From JANXUC01 sp964619065 (GTDB lineage Bacteria; Acidobacteriota; Terriglobia; Terriglobales; Acidobacteriaceae): a DNA stretch of 64,000 bases. The notes beneath the pieces were generated by a model, which was not told where the DNA came from, searched no databases, and saw only the letters and a program-made list of their open reading frames with translations. Positions 1-8,957 of the stretch are shown here, piece by piece; position 1 is the first letter of the stretch; each line of letters begins with the position of its first letter. The position numbers and the translations under genes are program-made. The DNA lies in contig CAZUCC010000005.1 in the NCBI GenBank assembly GCA_964619065.1, forward strand, positions 51,500 to 115,499. The letters are read 5' to 3'.

Positions 1-2
1 AA

Positions 3-383
3 GCATTTGAGCAGCAGAGTCTTTTCTTCGAAACTCATAACGGCGGATTCGCTTGGGAATGCTTTGCACTGGACGGTAAGGCTATCGACCACGGACGTTC
101 TGTGTCGTTCCTTGTCTCTGCCAGCAGTGCTCTCGGAATGACTGAGGGAGAACTGCGGTTGGGAGATTCGCAACGCATGGTCACGATTCGTACTCCTCTC
201 GACCGGGCTTGTGTGGTCGCACAAATCGCGTATGTGCCTGTAGCGGGATCTTTTTTCTATAGGGCGAGTTTCTCTGCATCGGAATTGGACGAAACCTGCC
301 GCGAAAGCTCCCGGTTGTCGTTTCCCAGGACCTTCGAGTTCGAGATTCAGGCATCGAAATCTAGCGACCAATCCAGCGGCTAG
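3..383 (+). CDS. C-terminal fragment of an unidentified protein
   Basis: The frame is open from the first bases of the window to a TAG at 383, so this is the last 126 residues of a gene that starts upstream. A GTG at 102 lies inside the frame but has no convincing ribosome binding site, so I treat it as internal. The residues alternate hydrophobic and polar and are rich in Phe, Ser and Arg, which suggests a beta-sandwich tail. I recognise no motif. It lies 60 bases before the first glycosyltransferase-like gene and is probably part of the same polysaccharide locus. A carbohydrate-active enzyme is possible but not supported by any residue I can name. Confidence 0.5.
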   Translation, partial: AFEQQSLFFETHNGGFAWECFALDGKAIDHGRSVSFLVSASSALGMTEGELRLGDSQRMVTIRTPLDRACVVAQIAYVPVAGSFFYRASFSASELDETCRESSRLSFPRTFEFEIQASKSSDQSSG

Positions 384-443
384 CCTGTCGATGTCGCTTG
401 CGCACATTTCACTTGAACATGTTTTTTGCAATTCCAGGAACCG

Positions 444-2183
444 ATGAAGCTCTTACTGTTGCATCCCGACGATTCGCCGTTCGAAGGTCCGTGGTCCGAG
501 AGCCGTTGGGACTATGTGGTGGATCTGGGTTGGGCAGGATCGCATACCTACGCTCAGTGGGAGAAAAAGCTTGGCTGTCCGGTTCAAGGTCTCTACGGTT
601 TCGCAAAGGGGCCTGAGGACGTTCGGTATATCGCGGAAATTCTGAATCCTGGTTTAGGCAAGTTGGTCGATGAGCAGGGGCTGGATTGGTGGGAGATTCT
701 GGCGCCTTTGCGCTTCCAGCGGATTCTTGAGATTGCGCTGGTGAGGCGGGCACTGCGGGAAGTTGGTTCGGCGGAACTCGTTGCCACACGCTCTCATTCC
801 ATGGTGAGCCTTTTCGCGAAAGTTTCTGGAAGCGCAATTCAGGTGTTGCTAAAAGGGAATGAATCTCCCCTGCGCCGGCAGCTTCTAAGATTCAAGACGG
901 CAGCCTCGCTGTTGTCACCGGCACAGCTTTTGCAGGCTGCCCTGGATAAGTGGGATCCTGACTACCAGCTTCGGGTCCGCTTTACGTCACGCAGCTCGCA
1001 CTCCGCTTCTCTCGCATCGGTCCTGCTGCCTTCTGGATATGCGAACGTCACCCGGGTTTTGACTGCGTATGCGAACCTGCTTCCCAAACGAAATTTTCTG
1101 CTGGTAACAACCCGGCGTGGCGGAACCATGCGTGGCTTGGGATCGAATATTCGATGTGCAGCCTTGGCAGGATATGCCCCGATTACGCTGTCTGACTCCA
1201 CGAGAAGGGAAGTGCATTTCTTGGAAAGCTCGTGGAGCGGCCTCCAGAAAGACATACTGGGCGAGAGCCAAGAAATTGCCCTGGCGAACCAGAGCGGATG
1301 GTTCAATGATATTGGACAGAGTTTCGAACGCTCGCTACGGATTCGCGATGCGTGGCGTGAGGTGCTGGACGAGGAACAAATCAGCGCCGTTCTTTGTGCC
1401 GACGAAAACAATTCCACCAATCGAATCCCCGTATTACTTGCCAGCAAAAGGAATATTCCGACCGTCTTTTCTGATCATGGCGCGCTGGACGTCCTGCTGG
1501 CGTTACGGTCCCCGGCGTGCGATGTGTACCTTGCGAAAGGCGAGATGGAGCGTGACTTCATGACTCGGACGTCCTCCATCGAATCCCACCGGATTTCCGT
1601 GGGTGCGCCGGCCGAGTACTTCAACCAAAAACGGCAAACCGGCACACAGCAGGACACGGCGGGTAATACCATCGTGTTTTTTTCGGAACAGTACGAGCTG
1701 ACTTACGGCCGCACGCATGCGTTGTACGGAGAAATATTGCCCCAGCTTTGCGTGGTCGCACGCCGTCACGGCAAACGCCTGATTGTGAAACTCCATCCTT
1801 TCGAATCGCCCGCGTCCCGGCGCAAGTTGATCGCGACCGTGCTTTCGAAAGAGGAGCGTGAGCTTGTAGATCTAGTCCACGGGCCGCTGACGCCAGAGCT
1901 ACTGGACAACGCCTGGTTCGCCGTGACCGTCGAATCCAGCGTGTCCGTGGACTGTGCGATTCGCGGAATCCCCTGTTTCCTTTGTGGCTGGTTTGTTGCA
2001 CCTGTTGCCAGGTACAAAGAGCAGTTTGTCAGCTATGGTGCAGCCCGGTGTTTAGAGTCTCCTGAGTATATTCGCCAGATCCCGGAGCTCCTTCCGAGCT
2101 TCCGCATTACTCCTGAGGTTCAACGGGGCTTGTGGAATCCCATCCTGCCTGCGACGCTGGAAGCACTGCTGCAGAACTCATGA
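444..2183 (+). CDS. Capsule-synthesis-like GT-B glycosyltransferase (putative)
   Basis: A 579-residue protein. The ATG at 444 follows CCAGGAACC, so it is preferred over an in-frame TTG at 426. The N-terminal half is unfamiliar. The C-terminal half resembles the second Rossmann domain of capsule polysaccharide synthesis and CDP-glycerol-type transferases: a KLHPFES motif near residues 449-455 (the HP loop), then VESSVSVDCAIRG near 496-508, the usual Glu-Ser-Ser sugar-nucleotide loop, followed by a hydrophobic strand. There is no signal peptide or membrane segment, so it probably acts at the inner face of the membrane. The stop overlaps the ATG of the next gene (ATGA), implying coupled translation in the polysaccharide operon. 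The donor and acceptor cannot be read from the sequence. Confidence 0.6.
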   Translation: MKLLLLHPDDSPFEGPWSESRWDYVVDLGWAGSHTYAQWEKKLGCPVQGLYGFAKGPEDVRYIAEILNPGLGKLVDEQGLDWWEILAPLRFQRILEIALVRRALREVGSAELVATRSHSMVSLFAKVSGSAIQVLLKGNESPLRRQLLRFKTAASLLSPAQLLQAALDKWDPDYQLRVRFTSRSSHSASLASVLLPSGYANVTRVLTAYANLLPKRNFLLVTTRRGGTMRGLGSNIRCAALAGYAPITLSDSTRREVHFLESSWSGLQKDILGESQEIALANQSGWFNDIGQSFERSLRIRDAWREVLDEEQISAVLCADENNSTNRIPVLLASKRNIPTVFSDHGALDVLLALRSPACDVYLAKGEMERDFMTRTSSIESHRISVGAPAEYFNQKRQTGTQQDTAGNTIVFFSEQYELTYGRTHALYGEILPQLCVVARRHGKRLIVKLHPFESPASRRKLIATVLSKEERELVDLVHGPLTPELLDNAWFAVTVESSVSVDCAIRGIPCFLCGWFVAPVARYKEQFVSYGAARCLESPEYIRQIPELLPSFRITPEVQRGLWNPILPATLEALLQNS

Positions 2184-3253
2184 TCACGATTTTCACGCCG
2201 TCCTTTGCGGATGCATCCAATACGAACGCGCAAAACCTCACCGTTAAGGAGATCGTTGCTCGCCTCTCGCCTGCCAAATTCAAAGTCGTGATGCTCTCGG
2301 CTTCGCCGCCGGATGAGCGGCTTGCGGTGCGCCCGAATACGGAACTCCTTTCCTCGCATCGCCATGGGAATTCCGCACGGTGGCTGGCCCGCTGTCTTCG
2401 GACTCGTCCCGACATTTACTTCTTCCCGCGTGAAGGGCCATTGGACGCAGCCTTCCTATTTCTGCGCCGCTACCTGCGGTTGCGAACAGCATTGGTGACC
2501 TACGTCGTTTCCACATTGGATCAAGGGGTCTCGAGCTCCGTACTCGCGCGGTCCATCGTTGAAGCCAATGCCGTCGTGGGGAATTCGGCGTATGTGTCGG
2601 AAACGATAACGCAGCGCTTCCGTGTGGAGGCCACGACGATTCATAGCGGCATCAGCCGGCAGATTTTTTCCCCGCCGCCGGACGCCAGCCGTAGCCGGCA
2701 GACACAGCTTACTGTCTTTTATGCCGGGTCCTTTCAGGCTCGTAAACGTGTGCATCTCGTGATTCAGGAAGCCTCCAAGTGGCCCAATGTCCGGTTTCGC
2801 CTTGCAGGTCGCGGCGAGGAGGAGGGGCCTTGCCAGTCACTTGCGGAACGCTTGGGTTGCCGCAACGTCGATTTCCTGGGACATCTGACACCGTCTCAGC
2901 TGGCCGAAGAAATGCGCCGCGCCGACGTTTTTCTCTTCCCCAGCCTGCTGGAAGGCCATCCGCAAGTGTTAGGACAAGCTGCAGCCTGCGGACTGCCTTG
3001 CGTAGCTATGGATGTATACCGGCCGGATTACGTGGTGAACACTGCCACCGGCTTCTTGGTAAGATCGGAAGCGGAGCTCTCGCAAAAACTGGAATTACTT
3101 CTAACCCAACCGAATTTGCGTCAATCTATGTCAGCGGCCGCAACCCAGCTCTCCCTGAATTTTGATTGGGACCGTGTGGTGGAACGTTGGGAGAGACTTT
3201 TCGAAAACGTGGTGGTGCAGCGGCAGGGGCCTGCTCAAGGAGCAACTTATTAA
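2180..3253 (+). CDS. Family-4 glycosyltransferase with altered E-x7-E motif
   Basis: A 357-residue GT-B retaining glycosyltransferase starting at the ATG that overlaps the previous stop. The C-terminal domain has the typical order: VFYAGSFQARKRV (start of the donor domain), RLAGRGEEEG, and LFPSLLEGHPQVLGQ followed by AAACGLP. In most family members the last region reads E-x7-E and binds the donor sugar. Here the first Glu (about residue 258) is present but the second is Gln (about 266). It probably transfers a sugar onto the lipid-linked EPS repeat unit in the cytoplasm. The Glu-to-Gln change could alter or weaken activity. Its end overlaps the start region of the following epimerase. Confidence 0.8.
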   Translation: MITIFTPSFADASNTNAQNLTVKEIVARLSPAKFKVVMLSASPPDERLAVRPNTELLSSHRHGNSARWLARCLRTRPDIYFFPREGPLDAAFLFLRRYLRLRTALVTYVVSTLDQGVSSSVLARSIVEANAVVGNSAYVSETITQRFRVEATTIHSGISRQIFSPPPDASRSRQTQLTVFYAGSFQARKRVHLVIQEASKWPNVRFRLAGRGEEEGPCQSLAERLGCRNVDFLGHLTPSQLAEEMRRADVFLFPSLLEGHPQVLGQAAACGLPCVAMDVYRPDYVVNTATGFLVRSEAELSQKLELLLTQPNLRQSMSAAATQLSLNFDWDRVVERWERLFENVVVQRQGPAQGATY

Positions 3254-4229
3254 GCGCGTTCTTCTCACAGGTGGAGCGGGATTCATCGGTTCGCATGTAG
3301 CCGAAGCGTTGTTACGGCGGGGCGTCCAGTTGACGATCATCGACAGCATCGACAATTTCTATGCAGAGGCCAGAAAACGCTCGAATTTGCGCGAGATCAG
3401 GAAAGCTGGCGCGTACGAACTCATCGAGGCTGACATTTGCGACCAAGTTGCTGTCGACGCAGCAATGCAGCGCTCGCAACCCGAATGCATTGTTCACCTG
3501 GCAGCCCGCGCTGGAGTGCGGCCTTCAATTGAGCAGCCTGCTCTCTACGAGCGCGTGAATGTGTCGGGCACATTGAATTTGCTGGAGGCAGCGCAAAAGT
3601 TTCATGTGCAGAAGTTCATTTTCGGTTCCTCGAGCTCGGTCTACGGTGAGTCGGGCAATGTTCCTTTCAGCGAAGCGGAAGCACAGATGCGCCCCATCTC
3701 GCCATACGCCGCTACGAAGCTCGCTGGGGAACTCATGTGCTACACCTACGCACATTTACACGGTCTTACTTCCGTCTGTCTGCGGTTTTTTACCGTATTT
3801 GGGCCTCGGCAGCGGCCAGACCTTGCCATCCACAAGTTTACGGCGCTCCTTGAAGCTGGCAAACCGATTCCGGTGTTTGGCGATGGTTCCACGGGCCGCG
3901 ATTACACCTACGTGGGCGACATTGTGGCGGGTGTACTGGCTGCGATGGACTACCAGCCCTCCGGGAACCCGCCCTTCGACATTCTGAACTTAGGGAATTC
4001 CCATCCGGTCAAGCTTTCGGAGTTGATTGAACTTCTGGAAGTGGTGACAGGGAAAAAAGCAATCCGTGACCCGCAGCCGCCGCAGCCCGGCGATGTACCA
4101 CTCACGTGGGCAGACATTAGCAAGGCGAACCGGTTGCTCGGATACCAGCCGCGCACGCCGCTGGCGCAAGGGTTGGAAAACTTTGTTGCGTGGTATCGCG
4201 AGATGGGCCAGGAGAAACCCCAAGCCTAG
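3249..4229 (+). CDS. NAD-dependent epimerase, UDP-glucuronate 4-epimerase type
   Basis: An extended short-chain dehydrogenase/epimerase of about 326 residues. The NAD-binding loop TGGAGFIG lies at residues 7-14, the serine strand reads SSSSVYG, and the catalytic pair is Tyr153-x3-Lys157 in SPYAATK. It most resembles UDP-glucuronate 4-epimerases that make UDP-galacturonate, though UDP-glucose 4-epimerase activity cannot be excluded. No ATG, GTG or TTG sits at a sensible distance before the NAD loop. AAGGAG at 3237-3242 is followed after six bases by ATT at 3249, so an AUU start is the best choice. The start overlaps the last codons of the upstream glycosyltransferase. Supplying a uronic acid donor fits the C5-epimerase found later in the locus. 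Confidence 0.82.
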   Translation: MKRVLLTGGAGFIGSHVAEALLRRGVQLTIIDSIDNFYAEARKRSNLREIRKAGAYELIEADICDQVAVDAAMQRSQPECIVHLAARAGVRPSIEQPALYERVNVSGTLNLLEAAQKFHVQKFIFGSSSSVYGESGNVPFSEAEAQMRPISPYAATKLAGELMCYTYAHLHGLTSVCLRFFTVFGPRQRPDLAIHKFTALLEAGKPIPVFGDGSTGRDYTYVGDIVAGVLAAMDYQPSGNPPFDILNLGNSHPVKLSELIELLEVVTGKKAIRDPQPPQPGDVPLTWADISKANRLLGYQPRTPLAQGLENFVAWYREMGQEKPQA

Positions 4230-4293
4230 TGTCGAAACATCGAACAGCGCAGCTGGGCTCGGAGTGCTTGCGCACTTTCGGGTGGCCTTAACC

Positions 4294-6162
4294 ATGTGCG
4301 GCATCTATGGAATTCTTCGCCCTTCCACACGGCTGAGCGGTGCTGAGTTGGAATGGCTGAACTCAACACAGCAGTCATTGCAGCATCGTGGGCCCGATGG
4401 TCATCGTCGCTTGGACCTTCTTGATGACCGCTGTGTGCTGGGGCACAACCGTCTTTCCATCATCGATCTCGAAGGCGGCGCACAGCCACTATCCAACGAG
4501 GATCATACGGTTTGGATCGTCTGCAACGGAGAAATCTACAACTACATCGAACTTCGGCAGGGGCTTTTGACGCGCGGGCATCGCTTCGCAACGCAGAGTG
4601 ATTGCGAGGTTCTCGTGCACCTGTACGAGGAGAAGGGACCTGCGCTGCTCGAAGACCTAGAAGGAATGTTCGCGTTCGCGATTGTTGACACGCGCAACGA
4701 GAGCATCTTTCTGGCGCGGGACCGTTTTGGGGAAAAGCCTCTGTACTGGGCGGAATTGCAAGGCGGAGGCATCGCCTTTGCATCGGAAATGAAAGGGCTG
4801 CGCGATCTGCCCGGGGTGGACCGGCGCTTGGACATTGCCGCGCTAACCCAATTTCTTGCGCTGCGTTACATTCCCGCTCCGCGCACGCATTGGCAGGGAA
4901 TTCGCAAATTGCGCGCGGGAGAAAAAATTGTTCTTCGCGGCGCCGAACAAGTGCAGCCTGCGTCGTATTGCCATTTGCGTTTCCGTGACAGAACCGGAGA
5001 ACCCTCCCTGCCAGTCGAGGACGCGCAGCGCGAACTTTGGCATCGCCTGGTGGCTTCTGTCCGGCTCCGCTTGCGTAGCGATGTTCCGGTGGGAGCCTTC
5101 CTCTCGGGAGGGATCGATTCCACAGCGATCGCGTATGCCACGCGCGAGCTGATGCCGTCCACAAAGTTCCACACCTTTTGCGCTACGTTCGAGGATCGGA
5201 CCCTCAATGAGGCCCCTTACGCCCGAAGCATCGCCGACCGGCTCGGCACCGAGCATAAAGAAGTGGAATTTTCCACGTCCGAGATTCTCGAGAATCTCGA
5301 ATACCTTGTGGCGCATTTCGACGAGCCTTTCGCGGATGCCTCCATGCTGCCGACGTTCGCGGTATGCCGCGCCGCCCGTCATACCTGCAAAGTCATGCTC
5401 TCGGGCGATGGTGGCGACGAGTTTCTTGGCGGCTATCGCGAGTTCTTCCGCTATTCCGGCTGGAGCCGCATTCGGCGTTTGCCAGGAGTCAATCAGTCTG
5501 CTGGTGCTTTGCGGAGTCTTTGGGCCCGACGCCGTGGCGCAGGCCTTTTGGAATTCCTTTCAAGCGACGATCAATCACTACTGTCGGCGTCGGTTCCGGC
5601 CGAATTTGTCCTGGCCCTGTTTCGACAGAGCCATCGCCCCGCTGCCGAGCGCGGTATGGAGGAGCTGACATTGGCCCGGACGGATCACGCACGCTTGCCC
5701 TTCCCGGTCTCGATCATGGAGAGCACGGCTACCAGCTATTTGCCGGAACAGATTTTGGTGAAGGTGGACAGAGCCAGCATGGCGAGCGCACTGGAATGCC
5801 GGGCTCCCTTTTTGGACCGCAGTCTGGTGGAATTTCTCCTCATGTTGCCCGGGAGTTACCATTTCGCGAACGGCCAGGGCAAGCTCTTGCTGCGGAATGC
5901 TCTGCCAACAGGGGTTCCCGATGATATTCGGTGGCGCGAGAAACAAGGTTTTACGCCACCGCTCGCCGCCTGGATGCGTTCGAGTCTGAAGGAAAAGATG
6001 CGGGAAGCCCTCGACGTTTGCCGGCAGCAATTGGGGGAAATTCTCGACCTTGATCCTATCCAGCGCAAACTGGAGCAGCATTGGGCAGGAGCAGATCATA
6101 GCGACGAACTATTTCGTTGGTTCGCGCTCAGCCGGACTCTGCAGGGAACGATTTTGGGATGA
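4294..6162 (+). CDS. asnB: Glutamine-hydrolysing asparagine synthase-like amidotransferase
   Basis: A 622-residue class II amidotransferase. The start MCGIYGIL places the catalytic nucleophile Cys2 exactly at the processed N-terminus, which fixes the ATG at 4294. The glutaminase domain shows HRGPDG, GHNRLSIID and CNGEIYN; the synthetase domain carries the pyrophosphate loop SGGIDS and, later, SGDGGDE. Standard chemistry is ATP-dependent transfer of ammonia from glutamine to aspartate. Members inside polysaccharide clusters are often thought to amidate uronic acids or other carboxylates, and the neighbouring uronate epimerases make that plausible here. The next gene, a flippase, starts 66 bases later. 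Free asparagine synthesis remains an alternative. Confidence 0.9.
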   Translation: MCGIYGILRPSTRLSGAELEWLNSTQQSLQHRGPDGHRRLDLLDDRCVLGHNRLSIIDLEGGAQPLSNEDHTVWIVCNGEIYNYIELRQGLLTRGHRFATQSDCEVLVHLYEEKGPALLEDLEGMFAFAIVDTRNESIFLARDRFGEKPLYWAELQGGGIAFASEMKGLRDLPGVDRRLDIAALTQFLALRYIPAPRTHWQGIRKLRAGEKIVLRGAEQVQPASYCHLRFRDRTGEPSLPVEDAQRELWHRLVASVRLRLRSDVPVGAFLSGGIDSTAIAYATRELMPSTKFHTFCATFEDRTLNEAPYARSIADRLGTEHKEVEFSTSEILENLEYLVAHFDEPFADASMLPTFAVCRAARHTCKVMLSGDGGDEFLGGYREFFRYSGWSRIRRLPGVNQSAGALRSLWARRRGAGLLEFLSSDDQSLLSASVPAEFVLALFRQSHRPAAERGMEELTLARTDHARLPFPVSIMESTATSYLPEQILVKVDRASMASALECRAPFLDRSLVEFLLMLPGSYHFANGQGKLLLRNALPTGVPDDIRWREKQGFTPPLAAWMRSSLKEKMREALDVCRQQLGEILDLDPIQRKLEQHWAGADHSDELFRWFALSRTLQGTILG

Positions 6163-6228
6163 AATATTTAAAATGAAACCGTTCTTCGCAGCCGCACGCA
6201 GGCACTCTCCGTCGAGGACCAACCTCGC

Positions 6229-7653
6229 GTGAGCCCCGCCCGTTCTACTTGGGTCAAGTACGGTGGGTTCGTGGGCTCGGTCGGAGGCGCGCGCATCGCT
6301 GGCGCACTGCTCACAGCCATCACCTTTCCGCTGATCGTGCGCCGTCTGGGTGTCGAGATGTATGGCGTCTGGAGTTACGTCATCGCGGTTTTGAGTTTTC
6401 TCGATCTCCTGGCCAACCCGGGTCTGAGCAGCCACGCTCAGCAGCAAGTTGCCGCGCGGCGGACGGCAGCCTCGGACGTGGTTTCGGACTCCCTGGTTCT
6501 TCGCGCATTTTTTGGCATTCTGGTTATCGCATTGATTTTTGTGTTGGCTGCATTCGAGGTCCGGCCCGACGCAGCGCGGCTACTCAGGTTCTACGGGGCT
6601 TGCATTATTCTGGTGAATCTCACCAGCAGCGAATATCTCTTGTCATCTCTTGAACTTTTCCACGAGCGCTCGTTGCTTACTGTCATACAGCAGGCGCTGT
6701 ATACCGTTGGCATCGTGGCCATGGTACGTTCACCGAAAGATTACATGTGGGTGCCCGCTAGCATTGTGCTCTCTGCCCTGCCGACGAATCTTTACGGATG
6801 GGTTTTACTCCACCAGAAAGGCCTGCGGGTCCGGTTCGGGTTGCACACGCAACGGTGGTGGTCTTTGCTGGTGCCGAGTGGACACTACGCTCTCGCCACC
6901 ATGATGTCCACGCTGTATCACCGCACCGGCCATCTCGTGGTGCGGTGGTTCTTGGGAGAACATGCTCTCGGCCTGTATGCGGCCGCAGTGCGGCTCGTGG
7001 ATTTCATCCGTAATTTTGTCAGCCTGGGCTTTTCCGTGATCACGCCGCGAATTGCACAATCGGCGGATTCGCCGGCTTCCTTGCGCCGACTCTCGCGATT
7101 CTCGGTCGCAGGCATTGCTCTGGTGGGGTTCCCACTGGTTCTCGGCATATTAACCACGGCACGTTTTCTCGTGCCTCTCGTGTTGGGATCTCAATATGAA
7201 GAGAGTGCGCGCTTACTGCCATGGCTCGCAGGGTACATTGTGTTCGCCCCGCTGGCGGTATTCTTTTCAGGGACTGTTCTATACGCTCTGGGGCGGCATC
7301 GGCAGTATTTGATTTCCACGGCGGTGGGTGCGGGAGTAGGAGTCCTTGCCTATTTTGTTCTAGTGCCGCTAGCCGGTCTTCGTGGCGCCAGCATCGCTTT
7401 TGTCTTGGGCGAGACAGCGGTTGGATTCACCGCATACAAACTTTCCCCCGAAGCCGCTCGGGACGTGTGGGACAGTCCATTGCTCAGGGTGGCGTTGGTG
7501 GCCACGGCTGCTATGGCGGTCACAATGTTCGTCGCGTTTCGGTTACACGTGCAGCCCTTGCTGGCATCGGTCGTAAGCGGACTGTTGTACGTGCTGGTCT
7601 GCGGATGGCAAACGCGCTCGCGCATCCTCGCGGAGATGCGGCGTGTGGACTAG
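6229..7653 (+). CDS. Wzx-type oligosaccharide flippase
   Basis: A 474-residue, strongly hydrophobic protein of the polysaccharide transporter (MOP/MATE-like) superfamily with about 12-14 predicted membrane helices. The N-terminus has the family-typical amphipathic stretch ending in PLIVRRLGVEMYGVWSY, close to the classic 'lG..yG...' start of Wzx proteins. It starts at GTG 6229, preceded by GAGGACC. The expected role is to flip undecaprenyl-pyrophosphate-linked repeat units across the inner membrane before Wzy polymerisation. It lies between the amidotransferase and a glycosyltransferase, as expected for a Wzx/Wzy locus. Confidence 0.85.
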   Translation: MSPARSTWVKYGGFVGSVGGARIAGALLTAITFPLIVRRLGVEMYGVWSYVIAVLSFLDLLANPGLSSHAQQQVAARRTAASDVVSDSLVLRAFFGILVIALIFVLAAFEVRPDAARLLRFYGACIILVNLTSSEYLLSSLELFHERSLLTVIQQALYTVGIVAMVRSPKDYMWVPASIVLSALPTNLYGWVLLHQKGLRVRFGLHTQRWWSLLVPSGHYALATMMSTLYHRTGHLVVRWFLGEHALGLYAAAVRLVDFIRNFVSLGFSVITPRIAQSADSPASLRRLSRFSVAGIALVGFPLVLGILTTARFLVPLVLGSQYEESARLLPWLAGYIVFAPLAVFFSGTVLYALGRHRQYLISTAVGAGVGVLAYFVLVPLAGLRGASIAFVLGETAVGFTAYKLSPEAARDVWDSPLLRVALVATAAMAVTMFVAFRLHVQPLLASVVSGLLYVLVCGWQTRSRILAEMRRVD

Positions 7654-7762
7654 GGCGCAAGAATTTCTGTTGCTCCGGGACGACTCTTGGACCCTGGGAT
7701 AAGTCATCTGAATTGGATATGAGGAGTCGGACGAAGATTTGGAAAGTAAGAATAAGCGCCGA

Positions 7763-8899
7763 ATGACGGTAGCGGTCCTGCTCTCGAGCGGAGAGCAGTT
7801 TAGTCCTTACTTTGGCGGAGCGCTTGCCCGTTGGACCTACGAGGTTTATCGCTGTCTGACCGGCCAATTCGATGTTCAGGTTTTCGGTTTTCCAACCGCA
7901 CCGGGCGATCGATATCCACTGCCCCATCAAACCAGCGGAGTCTGGTGTGTGTGCCAGGCCATGGCCCGCGTCCCTTGGCTTCGTCGATACGAAGAAGAAC
8001 TTTGGCTGCGCGCTTTGTTAAGCCGGATCCGCGATTTTGATCTCATTCATATTCACAACCGCCCGCAATGGATTCCGTTGCTCCGCCATTTCGGGTATAG
8101 AGGGACTCTGCTTCTTCATTTACAGAACAATCATCTCGGTCACTGGAGCGCAGCTATGCTGGATGGATTGGCGCCGCACCTTCAGGGCGTCGCGGTTTGC
8201 AGTACGTATCTTCGCGACACGTTTGCTGCAAATTCGCCTGTGCTGGCGGCCAAGACCCGCGTTATTTTCAACGGCGTCAATACGCAGCTATTTCATCCCG
8301 GCGAGGAACTGCGCGAACCGAAGACTGTATTTTTTGTCGGGCGGTTCGATCCTGAGAAGGGTGTGTTGCCGCTGGTGCAAGCCTTTGCGCATGTTCTTCA
8401 AGAGCATCCCGACGCGAAGCTCGTGATCGGCGGGACTACCGGATTTGGAACACACAAAGAGACATCATATGTTCGCGAAGTCCGCCGCCTGGCCTCTCTG
8501 CTCGAGGGCCAGTATCCAGGATGCGTGCAGTTCCCGGGCTACATTCATCATGACAAAGAATTGCCCGCGTGGTTCCAGAGGGCTGCGATTTTCGCCAGTC
8601 CATCACTGTTTCAAGAACCTTTTGGCCTGGTCAACGCCGAAGCCATGGCTTGCGCCACACCGGTTGTCGGGTCGAACCGTGGTGGCATTCCGGAAGTCGT
8701 CGGAGATACCGGGATTCTGGTCAATCCTGAGGATTCTGACCAATTCGCGGCCGCTCTCTCTGATCTGCTGGCGCATCCGGACCGCAGAGCGCTACTGGGA
8801 AGGGCAAGCTTGGAGCGGGTTCGCAAGATGTTTGACTGGCGGGTCATCGCCGAAACCTGGGCGAAGCTTCTAGGAGAAGTACATAATCTGCCAGCCTGA
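7763..8899 (+). CDS. Family-4 glycosyltransferase
   Basis: A 378-residue GT-B retaining glycosyltransferase. An N-terminal acceptor domain precedes VFFVGRFDPEKGV (start of the donor domain), VIGGTTGFG, a GYIHHDKEL strand, and EPFGLVNAE-AMACATP, which contains the intact E-x7-E donor-binding motif. The ATG at 7763 starts MTVAVLLSSG at the expected first beta strand; an in-frame TTG at 7739 would add eight residues. It should add a hexose or related sugar to the lipid-linked repeat in the cytoplasm. About 110 bases separate it from the flippase gene; a methyltransferase gene follows after 58 bases. Specificity is unknown. Confidence 0.85.
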   Translation: MTVAVLLSSGEQFSPYFGGALARWTYEVYRCLTGQFDVQVFGFPTAPGDRYPLPHQTSGVWCVCQAMARVPWLRRYEEELWLRALLSRIRDFDLIHIHNRPQWIPLLRHFGYRGTLLLHLQNNHLGHWSAAMLDGLAPHLQGVAVCSTYLRDTFAANSPVLAAKTRVIFNGVNTQLFHPGEELREPKTVFFVGRFDPEKGVLPLVQAFAHVLQEHPDAKLVIGGTTGFGTHKETSYVREVRRLASLLEGQYPGCVQFPGYIHHDKELPAWFQRAAIFASPSLFQEPFGLVNAEAMACATPVVGSNRGGIPEVVGDTGILVNPEDSDQFAAALSDLLAHPDRRALLGRASLERVRKMFDWRVIAETWAKLLGEVHNLPA

Positions 8900-8957
8900 G
8901 TCGCGACCGGACGCATCTACCAGTGTAGTATTCTGAATCGCAAGCGAGTGATCGAGA

